A stretch of 64,000 nucleotides of DNA from NCBI RefSeq assembly GCF_046054165.1, contig NZ_JBFNXK010000021.1, positions 3,345 through 67,344 of the forward strand, in the 5' to 3' direction. The notes below the pieces were generated by a model. The model was not told where the DNA came from and ran no database searches. It saw nothing but the letters and a program-made list of their open reading frames with translations. This DNA comes from Celerinatantimonas sp046054165. GTDB taxonomy: Bacteria > Pseudomonadota > Gammaproteobacteria > Enterobacterales > Celerinatantimonadaceae. The position numbers and the translations under genes were made by a program. Positions 16,450 through 25,597 of this stretch are shown one piece after another; within the stretch, counting starts at the first letter, position 1; each line of letters starts with the position of its first letter.

Positions 16450-17352
16450 CTAAGATAAAAGCGACTCTCGATGCTGACACAGATATCGCCACAGCCGCTG
16501 TGCGGCATGTGATGAAAAACTGCCACTGCGTCTGGCTAGACCGATTCGTCGTGGATATTCGGGTGTTAAAGGGAGCACTCGAATCTCAGGGTGAAAATCA
16601 GGGACGGCCAGTTCAGCTACGATAGAAACCCCCAATCCAGAACGGATCATGGCCAATATAGAAGTTAACTGCACCGCTGTATGTTTAAACTGTAACGGAG
16701 TTCCCGATGTTGAAAACCAAGCCCGAATCAATGCTTCACTTCCGCCTTTGGTTAAGATGAAGTGACGTGTTTCAAGGTCAGCTACCGATATCGCAGGTAA
16801 CAACGCCAAAGGGTCATCCTCATGAACCAATGCGACGAGTCGGTCCGTGACTATCGGAATAATCTCTAAATCTAAATATTCATGATCCACAATTGTAGCG
16901 AAATCAACCCGCCCTTCACGCAATGCTAGAAGTGCTTCATCGTCATTAAACTCACTAATTCCCACACTTACTTTGGGTAAATCTCGACGAACGCTCTCAA
17001 ATAATCGCGGTAGCATATGGGTCGAAGCCGATGCGCCAAAAGATGCAATTTTTACAACGCCGGCTCCCTCTTTTCGGATCATCCGCAGCTGTCGGATTAA
17101 CATCGTCTCTTGTTCCAAGCGTTGTCGAGCAAACTGAGCCACCAGCCTCCCTTCTTCAGTCAACTCCAAAGGACGAGCATCTCTTTTGATAAGCGCAAAC
17201 CCCAACAAAGATTCGGCTCGACGAATGGCTTTGCTGGCTGCGGGCTGACTTACCGCTAGCGATGTGGCCGCTTGCGATAGATTTTCTCCCTCTAATAGAT
17301 GCAGAAGAAGTTTAGGAACCAACGCCGGAATGCTATCTAAGTGTTCAATCAT
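16450..17352 (-). CDS. LysR-family transcriptional regulator
   Basis: This 300-residue LysR protein has an N-terminal helix-turn-helix (NLSQAATSLAVSQPAASKAI) and a periplasmic-binding-like effector domain (VVKIASFGASASTHMLPRL). It is divergent from a LysE/RhtB exporter gene, the classic layout for a regulator controlling its neighbour. A dyad ATAAC-N5-GTTAT with the T-N11-A pattern lies just upstream of its own start. I set the start at ATG 17352; a GTG directly before it (17355) is possible. The ligand is unknown; an exported amino acid is a reasonable guess from context. Confidence 0.85.
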   Translation of the reverse strand: MIEHLDSIPALVPKLLLHLLEGENLSQAATSLAVSQPAASKAIRRAESLLGFALIKRDARPLELTEEGRLVAQFARQRLEQETMLIRQLRMIRKEGAGVVKIASFGASASTHMLPRLFESVRRDLPKVSVGISEFNDDEALLALREGRVDFATIVDHEYLDLEIIPIVTDRLVALVHEDDPLALLPAISVADLETRHFILTKGGSEALIRAWFSTSGTPLQFKHTAVQLTSILAMIRSGLGVSIVAELAVPDFHPEIRVLPLTPEYPRRIGLARRSGSFSSHAAQRLWRYLCQHRESLLS

Positions 17353-17358
17353 CACAGT

Positions 17359-17373
17359 ATAACTTCAGGTTAT
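17359..17373. promoter_or_regulatory. Putative LysR operator (T-N11-A dyad)
   Basis: ATAAC and GTTAT flank TTCAG in the 120-base gap between the divergent LysR and LysE-type genes. The spacing T-N11-A is the LysR-family consensus, and the site would cover the regulator's own translation start. Confidence 0.45.
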
Positions 17374-17472
17374 TTTTTTATTCATGATTATGCTATCAAG
17401 ATATTCCGAAACTAGATATAACGCGCCACGCCTTGGCCATCACAATCACTCTTATCGAAGGAAATAAATAGT

Positions 17473-18090
17473 ATGCACATAGAAACATGGTTCGCCTTTT
17501 TTACAGCATCATTCATCCTAACCATGATGCCTGGCCCCAGTATCTTGTTAGGGATGGTTCATTCGATGCGCTATGGCATCTCCAAAACTCTCTTTACAGC
17601 ACTTGGGGATATCTCTGCCAATTTCATACAAATGGTAATAGTTGCCGTCGGCTTGGGAGTTCTGATCTCCACTTCCGAGCAGGCCTTTACTCTCATCAAA
17701 TGGTTTGGCATAACCACGCTACTTTATATGGGGATTAAAATGATATTTTTCAGTCGTTCAAAACAGCCACAACTCCAAAAGCTCACCGATGAGGCGATCC
17801 CGACCTACAAACTGTACTGGAGCGGATTTCTGGTCGCTGCGGGAAATCCCAAAGCGATTGTATTTTTTACAGCTTTTTTTCCACAATTTATTGATCCTAC
17901 CCAATCCCTCCTATCACAAATGGCAATCATGTGCCCCACAATGGCCACTTTAGATTTTTCATGGGTTATGTTCTATGCATTATTGGCCAACAAGAGCCTG
18001 CATTTTATGAAAGCTCATCCCCAATATATGAACCGAATCGGCGGCACAGCCCTTTTAGGAGCAGCATGTGTACTATGGGCGACCCAATAA
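17473..18090 (+). CDS. LysE/RhtB-family amino-acid exporter
   Basis: This 205-residue membrane protein has about six hydrophobic segments. The N-terminal signature MMPGPSILLGMVHSMRYG corresponds to the PGP motif of the RhtB family, and GNPKAIVFFTAFFPQFID is a second family signature. Such proteins export amino acids (homoserine, threonine, leucine or others) from the cytoplasm. The divergent LysR gene is the likely regulator. GAAGGAAA upstream provides a ribosome site. The substrate cannot be told from the sequence. Confidence 0.9.
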   Translation: MHIETWFAFFTASFILTMMPGPSILLGMVHSMRYGISKTLFTALGDISANFIQMVIVAVGLGVLISTSEQAFTLIKWFGITTLLYMGIKMIFFSRSKQPQLQKLTDEAIPTYKLYWSGFLVAAGNPKAIVFFTAFFPQFIDPTQSLLSQMAIMCPTMATLDFSWVMFYALLANKSLHFMKAHPQYMNRIGGTALLGAACVLWATQ

Positions 18091-18243
18091 TCTCAACATA
18101 GAGCGAAAAGACATAGATCTAATTATGGAATCGCCATCAACACCTGATCTCAGCAAGGTAGATGTTGTTTGTGACCTCATTTCCACAAGCAATCTCTATT
18201 AAAACAGCTACGGTACTGGCACAACATACCGAATCGGCTGGCG

Positions 18244-18699
18244 TTAAACCGGCCAATAAAGCCCCTGTTTCGGGATATCCAGTACCAACTGTGAATTCAT
18301 GCGTCGCACACATGGGTTAGCCACCATCAATCGTTCACTAAAATTATCGTAATCCCGAGTATCGGTGGCCGTGACTACCGCCACCAAATCAACATCGCCC
18401 GTCACATAAAACACTTGTTGGACCGCGGCCTCGTGTTTAATCCACTGCTTAAACTGCTCCAGAGCCGGATAATTATCCCGTTCCAGTTCGATGCTGACTA
18501 AGAAAGTCAAATGCGGTAACTGGTTGGGATCAACCATCGCAACCTCAGCCACAATAATCCCCTGCTCTCGTAGCCGTTTAGTTCGGCGCTGCACCGCAGA
18601 CGCAGATAACCCGACACGTTCGGCCAGTTGCTCACTGCTGAACCTGCAATTTTGCTGCAATAACGCCAGTAATTGACGATCAAACCGGTCCAATTCCAT
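18244..18699 (-). CDS. Lrp/AsnC-family regulator
   Basis: This regulator of 151 residues from ATG 18699 begins MELDRFDRQLLALLQQ, followed by a helix-turn-helix (SEQLAERVGLSASAVQRRTKRL) and an AsnC-type ligand domain (VTGDVDLVAVV). AAAGG lies 9 bases upstream of this ATG; an upstream ATG at 18732 would add 11 residues not typical of the family. It is divergent from a Cys/Met-metabolism PLP enzyme, which it probably controls. The shape resembles BkdR/DecR-type activators of amino-acid or cysteine catabolism. Effector not known. Confidence 0.87.
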   Translation of the reverse strand: MELDRFDRQLLALLQQNCRFSSEQLAERVGLSASAVQRRTKRLREQGIIVAEVAMVDPNQLPHLTFLVSIELERDNYPALEQFKQWIKHEAAVQQVFYVTGDVDLVAVVTATDTRDYDNFSERLMVANPCVRRMNSQLVLDIPKQGLYWPV

Positions 18700-18842
18700 A
18701 GCATGGCCTTTTAACTGCACTAATCGGGTCATTTTCCCCGATCAATAGCTTAAAAACCAGCATTCACACTCTAAAAACGCCGTATCAGCAGATGAAATCC
18801 AACTTAAAATGACTCTTATTCACCACAATAAATATCACCTTT

Positions 18843-20054
18843 ATGACGGACACCACTTTTTCTGCCAACACCATCGCTCTGAATGCAGGGCTCAGCCGCA
18901 ACCATCCGTTCCGGGTGCTGGCCCCGGATATCACCATGAGCATCAACCATCACTTTCAACCCGATCAGGGGGCATTCTCAGCCGAGCAGATCGACGATCT
19001 AACGCAAACAGATTATCTCTATGCCAGTTGGATGAATCCAACAGTACGGCAATTAGAACGACGACTAGCGGCGTTGGAACAAACGGAAGATAGTTTTGCC
19101 TGTGCCTCGGGAATGGCCGCTATCACCGCCACCTTCTTAGGATTACTAAAAGCTGGGGATCATCTGCTGATCAATGATGTCTGCTATGCGGGCGTTAGCG
19201 AACTGGCTCTGAAACTATTACCCGAATGGGGAATTGAAGTCAGCTGCGCCAATTTAACTAATATGGAAGAAGTAACCCGAGCCATCCGTCCCAACACACG
19301 ACTGATCCATGCTGAAAGCCCCTGTAACCCGCTGCTCCGTCTAACCGATATTCAGCGTTTAACGCACTGGGCCCATCAGCAAGATATACTCGTTAGTGTC
19401 GATTCAACATTTGCAACACCGCTCTTATGTCAACCGGCCACTTTAGGTGCAGATTTAGTGATTCACTCACTCACCAAATTCATGAATGGTCACGGAGATG
19501 CGATGGGAGGCTGTGTCAACGGTCACCGTTCTCTTATCCAGACGATCCGTTCCCGAGCTGGAGCTTATTTTGGCGCAACATTAAGTGCCCAAAACGCTTG
19601 GCTCATTATGCGAGGGATCGACACACTGCCCCTTCGCATGCAGCAAGCTTGTGCCACAGCCGCACAGGTTGCCCGTTGGCTGGAACAACATCCCAAAGTT
19701 AAACGGGTGATCTATCCGGGGTTAGCCAGCCATCCTCAAAAGGCACTGGCTCAAAAAATATTTCCCAAAGGGGGCGCGATGCTGACTTTTCAGGTCGATG
19801 ACCTAGATGCCGTTGCCGACGCATTCGCTCATAAAGCAAAAGTTTTTTATTATGCCTTTTCATTAGGCCATCAACGCTCACTAGCCGTTGCGCTGAAAAC
19901 CCAACCGCTACTTCAGAACAGTTACTCGCTCAATCAAGAACAGTTAGCAGATTATGCCCGTTATGCCGGTGACGGCGTGATCCGGCTAGCTATCGGTCTG
20001 GAATCAGCAACCGATCTCATTGCCGATCTCACAACGATACTCGGAGCGTCATAG
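18843..20054 (+). CDS. Cys/Met-metabolism PLP-dependent enzyme (gamma-lyase/synthase family)
   Basis: This 403-residue fold-type I PLP enzyme belongs to the cystathionine gamma-synthase/methionine gamma-lyase family. The PLP-binding lysine lies in HSLTKFMNGHGDAMGG; YASWMNPTVRQLERRLAALEQ and CASGMAAITATFLGLLKAGDH are family motifs near the N terminus. It could be a cystathionine or methionine gamma-lyase, or a cysteine desulfhydrase-like enzyme; sequence alone does not decide. The divergent Lrp-type gene suggests amino-acid-responsive expression. No good ribosome site precedes the ATG at 18843. Confidence 0.85.
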   Translation: MTDTTFSANTIALNAGLSRNHPFRVLAPDITMSINHHFQPDQGAFSAEQIDDLTQTDYLYASWMNPTVRQLERRLAALEQTEDSFACASGMAAITATFLGLLKAGDHLLINDVCYAGVSELALKLLPEWGIEVSCANLTNMEEVTRAIRPNTRLIHAESPCNPLLRLTDIQRLTHWAHQQDILVSVDSTFATPLLCQPATLGADLVIHSLTKFMNGHGDAMGGCVNGHRSLIQTIRSRAGAYFGATLSAQNAWLIMRGIDTLPLRMQQACATAAQVARWLEQHPKVKRVIYPGLASHPQKALAQKIFPKGGAMLTFQVDDLDAVADAFAHKAKVFYYAFSLGHQRSLAVALKTQPLLQNSYSLNQEQLADYARYAGDGVIRLAIGLESATDLIADLTTILGAS

Positions 20055-20077
20055 TTAGATAGCCTAACGGCCGTAGG

Positions 20078-20151
20078 TGAACGATGCTTTCTTTCTACCA
20101 CGATTCGCGGTGGTTTTGCGCATGAAGCATCGAGCCTTGCCGGCTCGTTCA
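20078..20151 (+). other. Structured intergenic element between the PLP gene and thyA
   Basis: Several inverted repeats overlap here. CGATGCTT (20082-20089) pairs with AAGCATCG (20125-20132). ACCAC (20097-20101) pairs with GTGGT (20110-20114) inside it. CGAGCC (20131-20136) pairs with GGCTCG (20142-20147). TGAACG (20078-20083) can pair instead with CGTTCA (20146-20151). There is no T tract, so it is not a normal terminator. A small RNA, an attenuator-like fold or a dispersed repeat are all possible. A -10-like TATAAT for thyA follows at 20213. Confidence 0.5.
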
Positions 20152-20290
20152 TCGATAGATTCATCGGCACTATCTCAGCCCGAGAAAGACTATTCACAAA
20201 AATTGCAGTCGCTATAATAGTCTCAAGCCACAGTTTCTGATGGTATAAAACCATCGGGCAAATATGCCTTAATCAATTACTGGAATTCAG

Positions 20291-21142
20291 ATGAAACAAT
20301 ACTTAGATCTCTGTCAGCGAATTATTGATGATGGAGTATGGATTGAAAATAAGCGAACTGGGAAACGCTGCCTCACGGTCATCGATGCATCATTAGAATA
20401 TGATGTTGAACATCAGCAATTCCCGCTCATTACAACCCGTAAAAGTTACTTCAAAACAGCCATTGCTGAACTACTCGGCTATATGCGAGGTTATGACAAT
20501 GCGGCACAATTTCGTGCAATTGGCTGTAATACCTGGAATGCGAATGCCAACGAAACTCAGGCTTGGTTGGATAATCCCAATCGTAAAGGCGAAGATGATA
20601 TGGGGCGCGTCTATGGCGTTCAGGGACGTCGTTGGGCTAAACCCGATGGCGGGCACGTCGATCAACTCAAAAAACTCATTGATAACCTCAGCCGGGGGAT
20701 TGATGACCGAGGCGAAATTTTATCGTTTTACAATCCGGGAGAATTCCACCTCGGATGTCTGCGCCCCTGCATGCATACCCACACATTCTCGCTACTAGGA
20801 GACGATCTATATCTGACCTCCTATCAGCGCAGCTGTGATGTTCCATTAGGGCTTAACTTTAATCAGGTACAAGTCTATACGCTACTAGCGCTGGTTGCTC
20901 AAATCACTGGGAAAAATGCAAAACGAGCCTACCATAAGTTAGTGAACTGTCATATTTATGAAGATCAACTCGAACTACTCCGAGACGTACAACTGAAACG
21001 GAAACCATTTCCTTTGCCACAACTCCATATTAATCCGGACATCAAATCACTTGATGATATTGAAACATGGGTTACGCCTGATGATTTCGAAGTCACGGGT
21101 TATCAATCGCACCCACCGATTAAGTATCCGTTTTCAGCTTAA
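20291..21142 (+). CDS. thyA: Thymidylate synthase
   Basis: This 283-residue enzyme methylates dUMP to dTMP with methylene-THF. The catalytic Cys160 is in LRPCMHTH, followed by the phosphate-binding SYQRSCDVPLGLNFNQ and the substrate motif KLVNCHIYEDQ. The length and the PCMHTH variant differ from E. coli ThyA (264 residues, PCHAFF) and match the form I recall from Vibrio. Unlike the common ptsP-lgt-thyA order on one strand, this gene faces lgt and is separated from it by a hairpin. Its 5' leader contains GATGGT and ACCATC around a five-base loop (20239-20255). Confidence 0.95.
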   Translation: MKQYLDLCQRIIDDGVWIENKRTGKRCLTVIDASLEYDVEHQQFPLITTRKSYFKTAIAELLGYMRGYDNAAQFRAIGCNTWNANANETQAWLDNPNRKGEDDMGRVYGVQGRRWAKPDGGHVDQLKKLIDNLSRGIDDRGEILSFYNPGEFHLGCLRPCMHTHTFSLLGDDLYLTSYQRSCDVPLGLNFNQVQVYTLLALVAQITGKNAKRAYHKLVNCHIYEDQLELLRDVQLKRKPFPLPQLHINPDIKSLDDIETWVTPDDFEVTGYQSHPPIKYPFSA

Positions 21143-21152
21143 ATATCGATAT

Positions 21153-21175
21153 AACCACCGCACGAGGCGGTGGTT
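21153..21175. terminator. Hairpin between convergent thyA and lgt
   Basis: AACCACCGC and GCGGTGGTT form a 9-base perfect stem with a five-base ACGAG loop. The flanks have no long T tract, so termination strength is uncertain, but the location between convergent genes fits a shared terminator. Confidence 0.65.
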
Positions 21176-21226
21176 AAAGAGACTCTCATCAGCCATATTG
21201 CAACGACTTGACAGAGTTTTCTCTGA

Positions 21227-22030
21227 TTAACGAACAGAAGATGAAGCCGCACGCCGATAAGCCCAGATCAGGATGAGTAATCCAATCACAATCATCGGGA
21301 GTGATAGCAGTTGCCCCATCGTCGTTCCGAAGAACAAAAATCCTAACTGAGGATCCGGTTGGCGGAAAAACTCAACAAAGAACCGAAAACATCCATACCC
21401 TAGTAAAAATGCGGCCGAGACAGCCCCCATTGGTGGACGACGTTTACGATAACAAGCCAGAATCACGAGTAATACGATACCTTCTAAAAAAAACTCGTAT
21501 AACTCAGAAGGATGTCGCGGTAAAGGACCCGCATCAGGGTACACAATCCCCCAAGGCATCGTCGTCACTCGCCCCCACAACTCCCCGTTAATAAAATTAC
21601 CGATACGCCCCGCAGCGAGCCCAAAGGGAACAAGAGGAGCGACAAAATCAGCCACGATGAAAAAATGCCGGTGCGTTTTACGAGCAAAATAGAGCATCGC
21701 TAAAATCATACCAATCAGACCGCCATGAAATGACATGCCCCCTTGCCAGACTTTAAAGATATACAGCGGATTATGCACAAATAAATCCAACTGATAAAAC
21801 AACACATAGCCAATCCGCCCACCGAGGATCACACCTAAAAAGCTATAAAACAGCAGATCACTCACCTGTGGGCGTGTCCAGTCATTATCGCTGCGATCCG
21901 CGTAACGATTCGCAATAAACAACGCCCCCATAAAGCCAACAAGGTACATCAAACCGTACCAATGAACACTTAAAGGACCAATATGAAAGGCAATCGGATC
22001 AAGATGAGGAAATTGAATGGGTGTTGTCAC
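21227..22030 (-). CDS. lgt: Prolipoprotein diacylglyceryl transferase
   Basis: Lgt is an inner-membrane enzyme that transfers diacylglycerol to the lipobox Cys, the step before LspA. Signature GRIGNFINGELWGR and WYGLMYLVGF are present, with HGGLIG carrying the essential His region. I chose GTG 22030 (267 residues, MTTPIQFPHLDPIAF), because AAGGGG lies 5 bases upstream and the N terminus then matches the family. The ATG at 22045 has no ribosome site. It follows ptsP on the same strand. Confidence 0.95.
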   Translation of the reverse strand: MTTPIQFPHLDPIAFHIGPLSVHWYGLMYLVGFMGALFIANRYADRSDNDWTRPQVSDLLFYSFLGVILGGRIGYVLFYQLDLFVHNPLYIFKVWQGGMSFHGGLIGMILAMLYFARKTHRHFFIVADFVAPLVPFGLAAGRIGNFINGELWGRVTTMPWGIVYPDAGPLPRHPSELYEFFLEGIVLLVILACYRKRRPPMGAVSAAFLLGYGCFRFFVEFFRQPDPQLGFLFFGTTMGQLLSLPMIVIGLLILIWAYRRAASSSVR

Positions 22031-22100
22031 AAAGACCCCTTGCATGATTATTTAGGAAAAATACCGCCGCATTGTGCAAGTATAACGACCAGAACACAAG

Positions 22101-24365
22101 TTATGCATCTTGAGAGTTCATCCGAACCAGATGGATCAAATCCTGTGAGGTTAAATATTCATTGAGTAGCGCTAATATTTGCTCCGCATTTTCTGCAGCC
22201 AGCAATGGCTCTCTAAATTGTTTGATATCGTTGATATTGACTCGCCGAATCAGATATTTAATTTTTGCCAGATTAAAACTACTCATACTTAGATGTTGAT
22301 ACCCCAGCGCCAATAAAATTAGGCAGCCAAAAGGTTCTCCGGCCATTTCACCACAAACACTCACCGGGATACCAAACTGCTGGCCTTGTCGAATTACATG
22401 ATCAAGCGCTCGAATAACCGCCGGATGATAAGTCGAATACAAACCGGAGACCCGGGTATTATTACGATCCACAGCCAACAAATATTGAGTGAGATCATTG
22501 GTTCCAACCGACCAGAAATCGACTCGCTTCGCCAGTTCAGGCAGAATAAAGAGCGCGGAAGGCACCTCGATCATCACCCCCAATGGGGGACACTGGTGCT
22601 CATTACGATTAGGTAACTCTTCAGTGACTTCCTGCCAAGCCCGGTCCATTAATTGCCGAGCATGATCAACCTCTTGCAAGGAACTGATCATCGGTAACAT
22701 CATGGATAAATTCGGATGGATCAACGCCGCCCGATACATGGCACGACATTGCACTAAAAAAATATCCGGGTGATCCAATGTCATCCGGATCCCTCGCCAT
22801 CCTAAAAATGGATTCTCTTCATGAATTGGAAAATAAGGGAGCTGCTTATCGCCACCGATATCCAGAGTCCGCATGCAGACCGGTTTATTCTTATAGCTAC
22901 TCAGCATGCGTAAATAACTCTGATATTGTTCCGCTTCCGAAGGAAAACGGTTCTGCATCAGAAAGGGGACTTCAGTGCGATACAAGCCCACCCCATCGGC
23001 AACTCGCTGTGCCATATCGGCATCGGCACTTAAACCAGCATTAATTAATAATTCAATATGTACATGATCCAATGTGCAGGCGGGTTGTTCAATATCCTGA
23101 TTAATCTGAGCCACCAGAACCCGTTCCTGACGCAAAAGTTGCCGGTATTCCTGACGCAAAATATAATCCGGTTCAACAAAAATACGGCCATTATGCCCGT
23201 CGACAATCAAATCCCGATGCAATAGTAAATTCAAATCGACGGAGATACCGAGAACCGCCGGGATCCCAAGCGCCCGGGCCAGAATCGCCGCATGCGAATT
23301 ACTCGCCCCTTGCTTGGAAATAATCCCTTTCAACCGCTCTCGCGGCAAATCGCCCAACATCGTTGCCGTCACTTCATCGGCAATTAAAACAAAGTTACGA
23401 TCCGGAGCCTGACACCACTGAGGCTGAATAAGATGGGTTAACAACCGTTGACACAAATCCTTTAAATCAACAGCTCGTTCTCTTAAGTAGCTATCACTTA
23501 ACGCTTCAAACTGACTCAAATATTCATCTCGAACCAATTGCAGTGCGCTAATCGCGGTATACCCTTGTTTAATCTTCAGCCGTAATGATTTGACAAAACC
23601 CGCATCATTGATCATGCCTTTATAGACTTCGAAGATGGACAACACATCTCTGGGCAAATCATTACCAAGGCGCTGAGACATCTGATGAATATCACCCAAT
23701 GTACAGCTGAGTGCATGCTCTATCAGTCCTAATTCATCGTCGATTTGAGTCGTTGTTTCCAGTTCCAGCTCACCTAACTCGCCCGGAGACTGAAAAACCC
23801 AGCCATTAGCCATCGCGATCCCAGGCGATCCTGCAATACCTTTGATGGCGTCTTTAGGAACATCAGGGGAAGTATGAGTCGCTTCAGCCGCTTCAGCTTG
23901 GCTGAGAACGGCTGAAAGATGAGCGGATAGCGTCACTAAAAAAGCTTCTTCAGCGTCACTGAACGAACGGATCTGGGATTGTTGCACCACCAGAACTCCG
24001 ATTAACTGACGCCGATAAATGATCGGAGTCCCTAAAAAGGAACGAAATGAATCTTCCTCAGCCTCAGGGAGATACTTAAAACTGGGATGGTGATGGACGT
24101 CGGCCAGATTAATTGGCTCTTGTCGCCTAGCGACTAACCCGACAACCCCTTCATCAAAATGAATACGAGCATGACCCACCGCAGCTTGAGCCAAGCCATC
24201 CGTTGCACGAAGTAACAGCTGCTGTTTTTCACTATCGGCCTGATAAACAGAACAACAATCCACCTGCATCGTGAGCCGAATTTCTCCAACCAAAAGTTGC
24301 ATGGCCGCATCAAACGAAGCAGCCTGACTTACTTTTTCAACAATCCGGCGTAACTCTGCTAGCAC
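22101..24365 (-). CDS. ptsP: PTS-Ntr phosphotransferase enzyme I (EI-Ntr)
   Basis: This 754-residue protein has an N-terminal GAF domain (about residues 15-155) and then the PEP-utilising enzyme I module. The active-site His358 is in QGASNSHAAILARALGIPA. The PEP-binding domain has MRTLDIGGDKQLPYF, GTNDLTQYLLAVDR and the proton-donor Cys in VSVCGEMAGEP. It starts the phosphorelay to NPr and EIIA-Ntr that links nitrogen status to potassium and envelope functions. It lies between rppH and lgt, all on the minus strand, the conserved rppH-ptsP-lgt order. Confidence 0.96.
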   Translation of the reverse strand: MLAELRRIVEKVSQAASFDAAMQLLVGEIRLTMQVDCCSVYQADSEKQQLLLRATDGLAQAAVGHARIHFDEGVVGLVARRQEPINLADVHHHPSFKYLPEAEEDSFRSFLGTPIIYRRQLIGVLVVQQSQIRSFSDAEEAFLVTLSAHLSAVLSQAEAAEATHTSPDVPKDAIKGIAGSPGIAMANGWVFQSPGELGELELETTTQIDDELGLIEHALSCTLGDIHQMSQRLGNDLPRDVLSIFEVYKGMINDAGFVKSLRLKIKQGYTAISALQLVRDEYLSQFEALSDSYLRERAVDLKDLCQRLLTHLIQPQWCQAPDRNFVLIADEVTATMLGDLPRERLKGIISKQGASNSHAAILARALGIPAVLGISVDLNLLLHRDLIVDGHNGRIFVEPDYILRQEYRQLLRQERVLVAQINQDIEQPACTLDHVHIELLINAGLSADADMAQRVADGVGLYRTEVPFLMQNRFPSEAEQYQSYLRMLSSYKNKPVCMRTLDIGGDKQLPYFPIHEENPFLGWRGIRMTLDHPDIFLVQCRAMYRAALIHPNLSMMLPMISSLQEVDHARQLMDRAWQEVTEELPNRNEHQCPPLGVMIEVPSALFILPELAKRVDFWSVGTNDLTQYLLAVDRNNTRVSGLYSTYHPAVIRALDHVIRQGQQFGIPVSVCGEMAGEPFGCLILLALGYQHLSMSSFNLAKIKYLIRRVNINDIKQFREPLLAAENAEQILALLNEYLTSQDLIHLVRMNSQDA

Positions 24366-24405
24366 CGTAATTCCTCACCATAAATCTATCAACTGATAAC
24401 ATCAT

Positions 24406-24945
24406 TCAGGATGAACGAGAGTTACGCCGTTTTCGTTTTCGCCGGGTACTATTACTGCGCTCTTTGACCGGATGCCCCATTAATAATGGGGCAAACTCTT
24501 TCAGAGCCCGACGATAGACATCTCGTTTAAACGAAACGACCTGTCGGACTGGATACCAATAACTGACCCATCGCCAGTCATCGAATTCAGGATGTCCACA
24601 GCTGTCAAAACAGATATTAGACTCATTACTCTCTAAACGAACTAAAAACCATTTTTGCTTTTGACCCAGGCACACGGGTTTACTTTCCCAGCGCACCAAT
24701 CGTTTTGGCAATTTGTAACGCAACCAATGCCGGCTAATAGCGAGAATCCGAACGTCGTCTTTTTTTAAACCGACTTCCTCAAATAGCTCCCGAAACATAG
24801 CTTGTTCCGGATTTTCACCGTCATTCACACCTCCCTGAGGGAACTGCCAAGAGTGCTGGCCGAATCGACGCGCCCAAAGCACCTGTCCACGTTTGTTACA
24901 AATGATGATGCCAACATTCGGACGATACCCATCACCATCAATCAC
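24406..24945 (-). CDS. rppH: RNA pyrophosphohydrolase RppH
   Basis: This 179-residue Nudix hydrolase removes pyrophosphate from mRNA 5' ends and so triggers RNase E decay. The Nudix box GX5EX7REUXEEXGU is present around residues 38-60 (GGVNDGENPEQ, then RELFEEVGL). YRPNVGIIICNKRGQVLWARR and the basic C-terminal tail are typical. It is followed by ptsP 40 bases later, and is divergent from mutH across the DnaA-box-rich gap. Confidence 0.96.
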   Translation of the reverse strand: MIDGDGYRPNVGIIICNKRGQVLWARRFGQHSWQFPQGGVNDGENPEQAMFRELFEEVGLKKDDVRILAISRHWLRYKLPKRLVRWESKPVCLGQKQKWFLVRLESNESNICFDSCGHPEFDDWRWVSYWYPVRQVVSFKRDVYRRALKEFAPLLMGHPVKERSNSTRRKRKRRNSRSS

Positions 24946-25062
24946 TGAAATACCTTCAGTTAAACCTTACTTATGATTTGATTCTTTCACATAACTTTTG
25001 AGGCAGCAAACCAAATCATGTCGATTCCAAGAGAAATATGAACTCTATCGTTCTATCGCGGA

Positions 25063-25470
25063 TTATTTACACAACGCTCAACAGCTCAAGGATCACTTTT
25101 CCAAAAAATCTGTGGATAAACCTTTTGATAACCTATCAGTTACTCACAAATAAGTTTTATGCTGTGCATAATAATTAGCTGAATGCCTCATATATTATAG
25201 ATTAACTATATGATTTTAAATATTTTATTTTTACATCTTCAGCCTAATTAGTCAGGGATAAGACTTCTCTTGAATGAGTGTTCGAAAAACATACTATTTA
25301 AAATTTTTTGGATTTAATCCACATTTTTTAATGATATTTTCTTCTATATCACTCTGCATTAGTCTCAGGTGAAGGTTATTCATCAAAGTTGTGGATAAGT
25401 CTGTGGGATCACTCTGAGTGAACGGGCATAACCCGTGCACGACTGCTACACGATAAAAATCTTATCCACC
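25063..25470. promoter_or_regulatory. DARS2: DARS2-like DnaA-reactivating region between rppH and mutH
   Basis: The 652-base gap between rppH and mutH (24946-25597) holds no gene but many DnaA boxes. Perfect TTATCCACA lies on the minus strand at 25111-25119 and 25390-25398. TTATGCACA lies at 25163-25171 (minus), which fits TTWTNCACA. One-mismatch boxes are at 25315-25323 (TAATCCACA, plus) and 25462-25470 (TTATCCACC, plus), with weaker ones at 25063 and 25140. The middle is very AT-rich. A one-mismatch IHF site can be drawn near 25118-25130. In E. coli the rppH (ygdP)-mutH gap contains DARS2, which regenerates ATP-DnaA. The likely core is 25390-25470, with two boxes in opposite orientation. 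Location is known biology; function here is inferred. Confidence 0.78.
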
Positions 25471-25597
25471 AGTCACCTTCAATCCTCTGTTTTATATGCA
25501 CTTTTTATAGGTAAAAGAAATATCACAGGACACTGCCGAATGAGGCTTCACTGCTGTACAATAATTACCAGATCGTTGATAACCCAATGCCGAGAAC

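Noticed and set aside
16377..16625. Open frame of 82 codons on the plus strand
   Set aside because: Most of it is antisense to the LysR gene end, it has no recognisable motif and no ribosome site.
25061..25470. Chromosomal replication origin (oriC) because of several DnaA boxes and AT-rich DNA
   Set aside because: The position between rppH and mutH is that of DARS2 in E. coli. No dnaA, gidA/mnmG, mioC or parAB genes are near and no 13-mer repeat series is seen.
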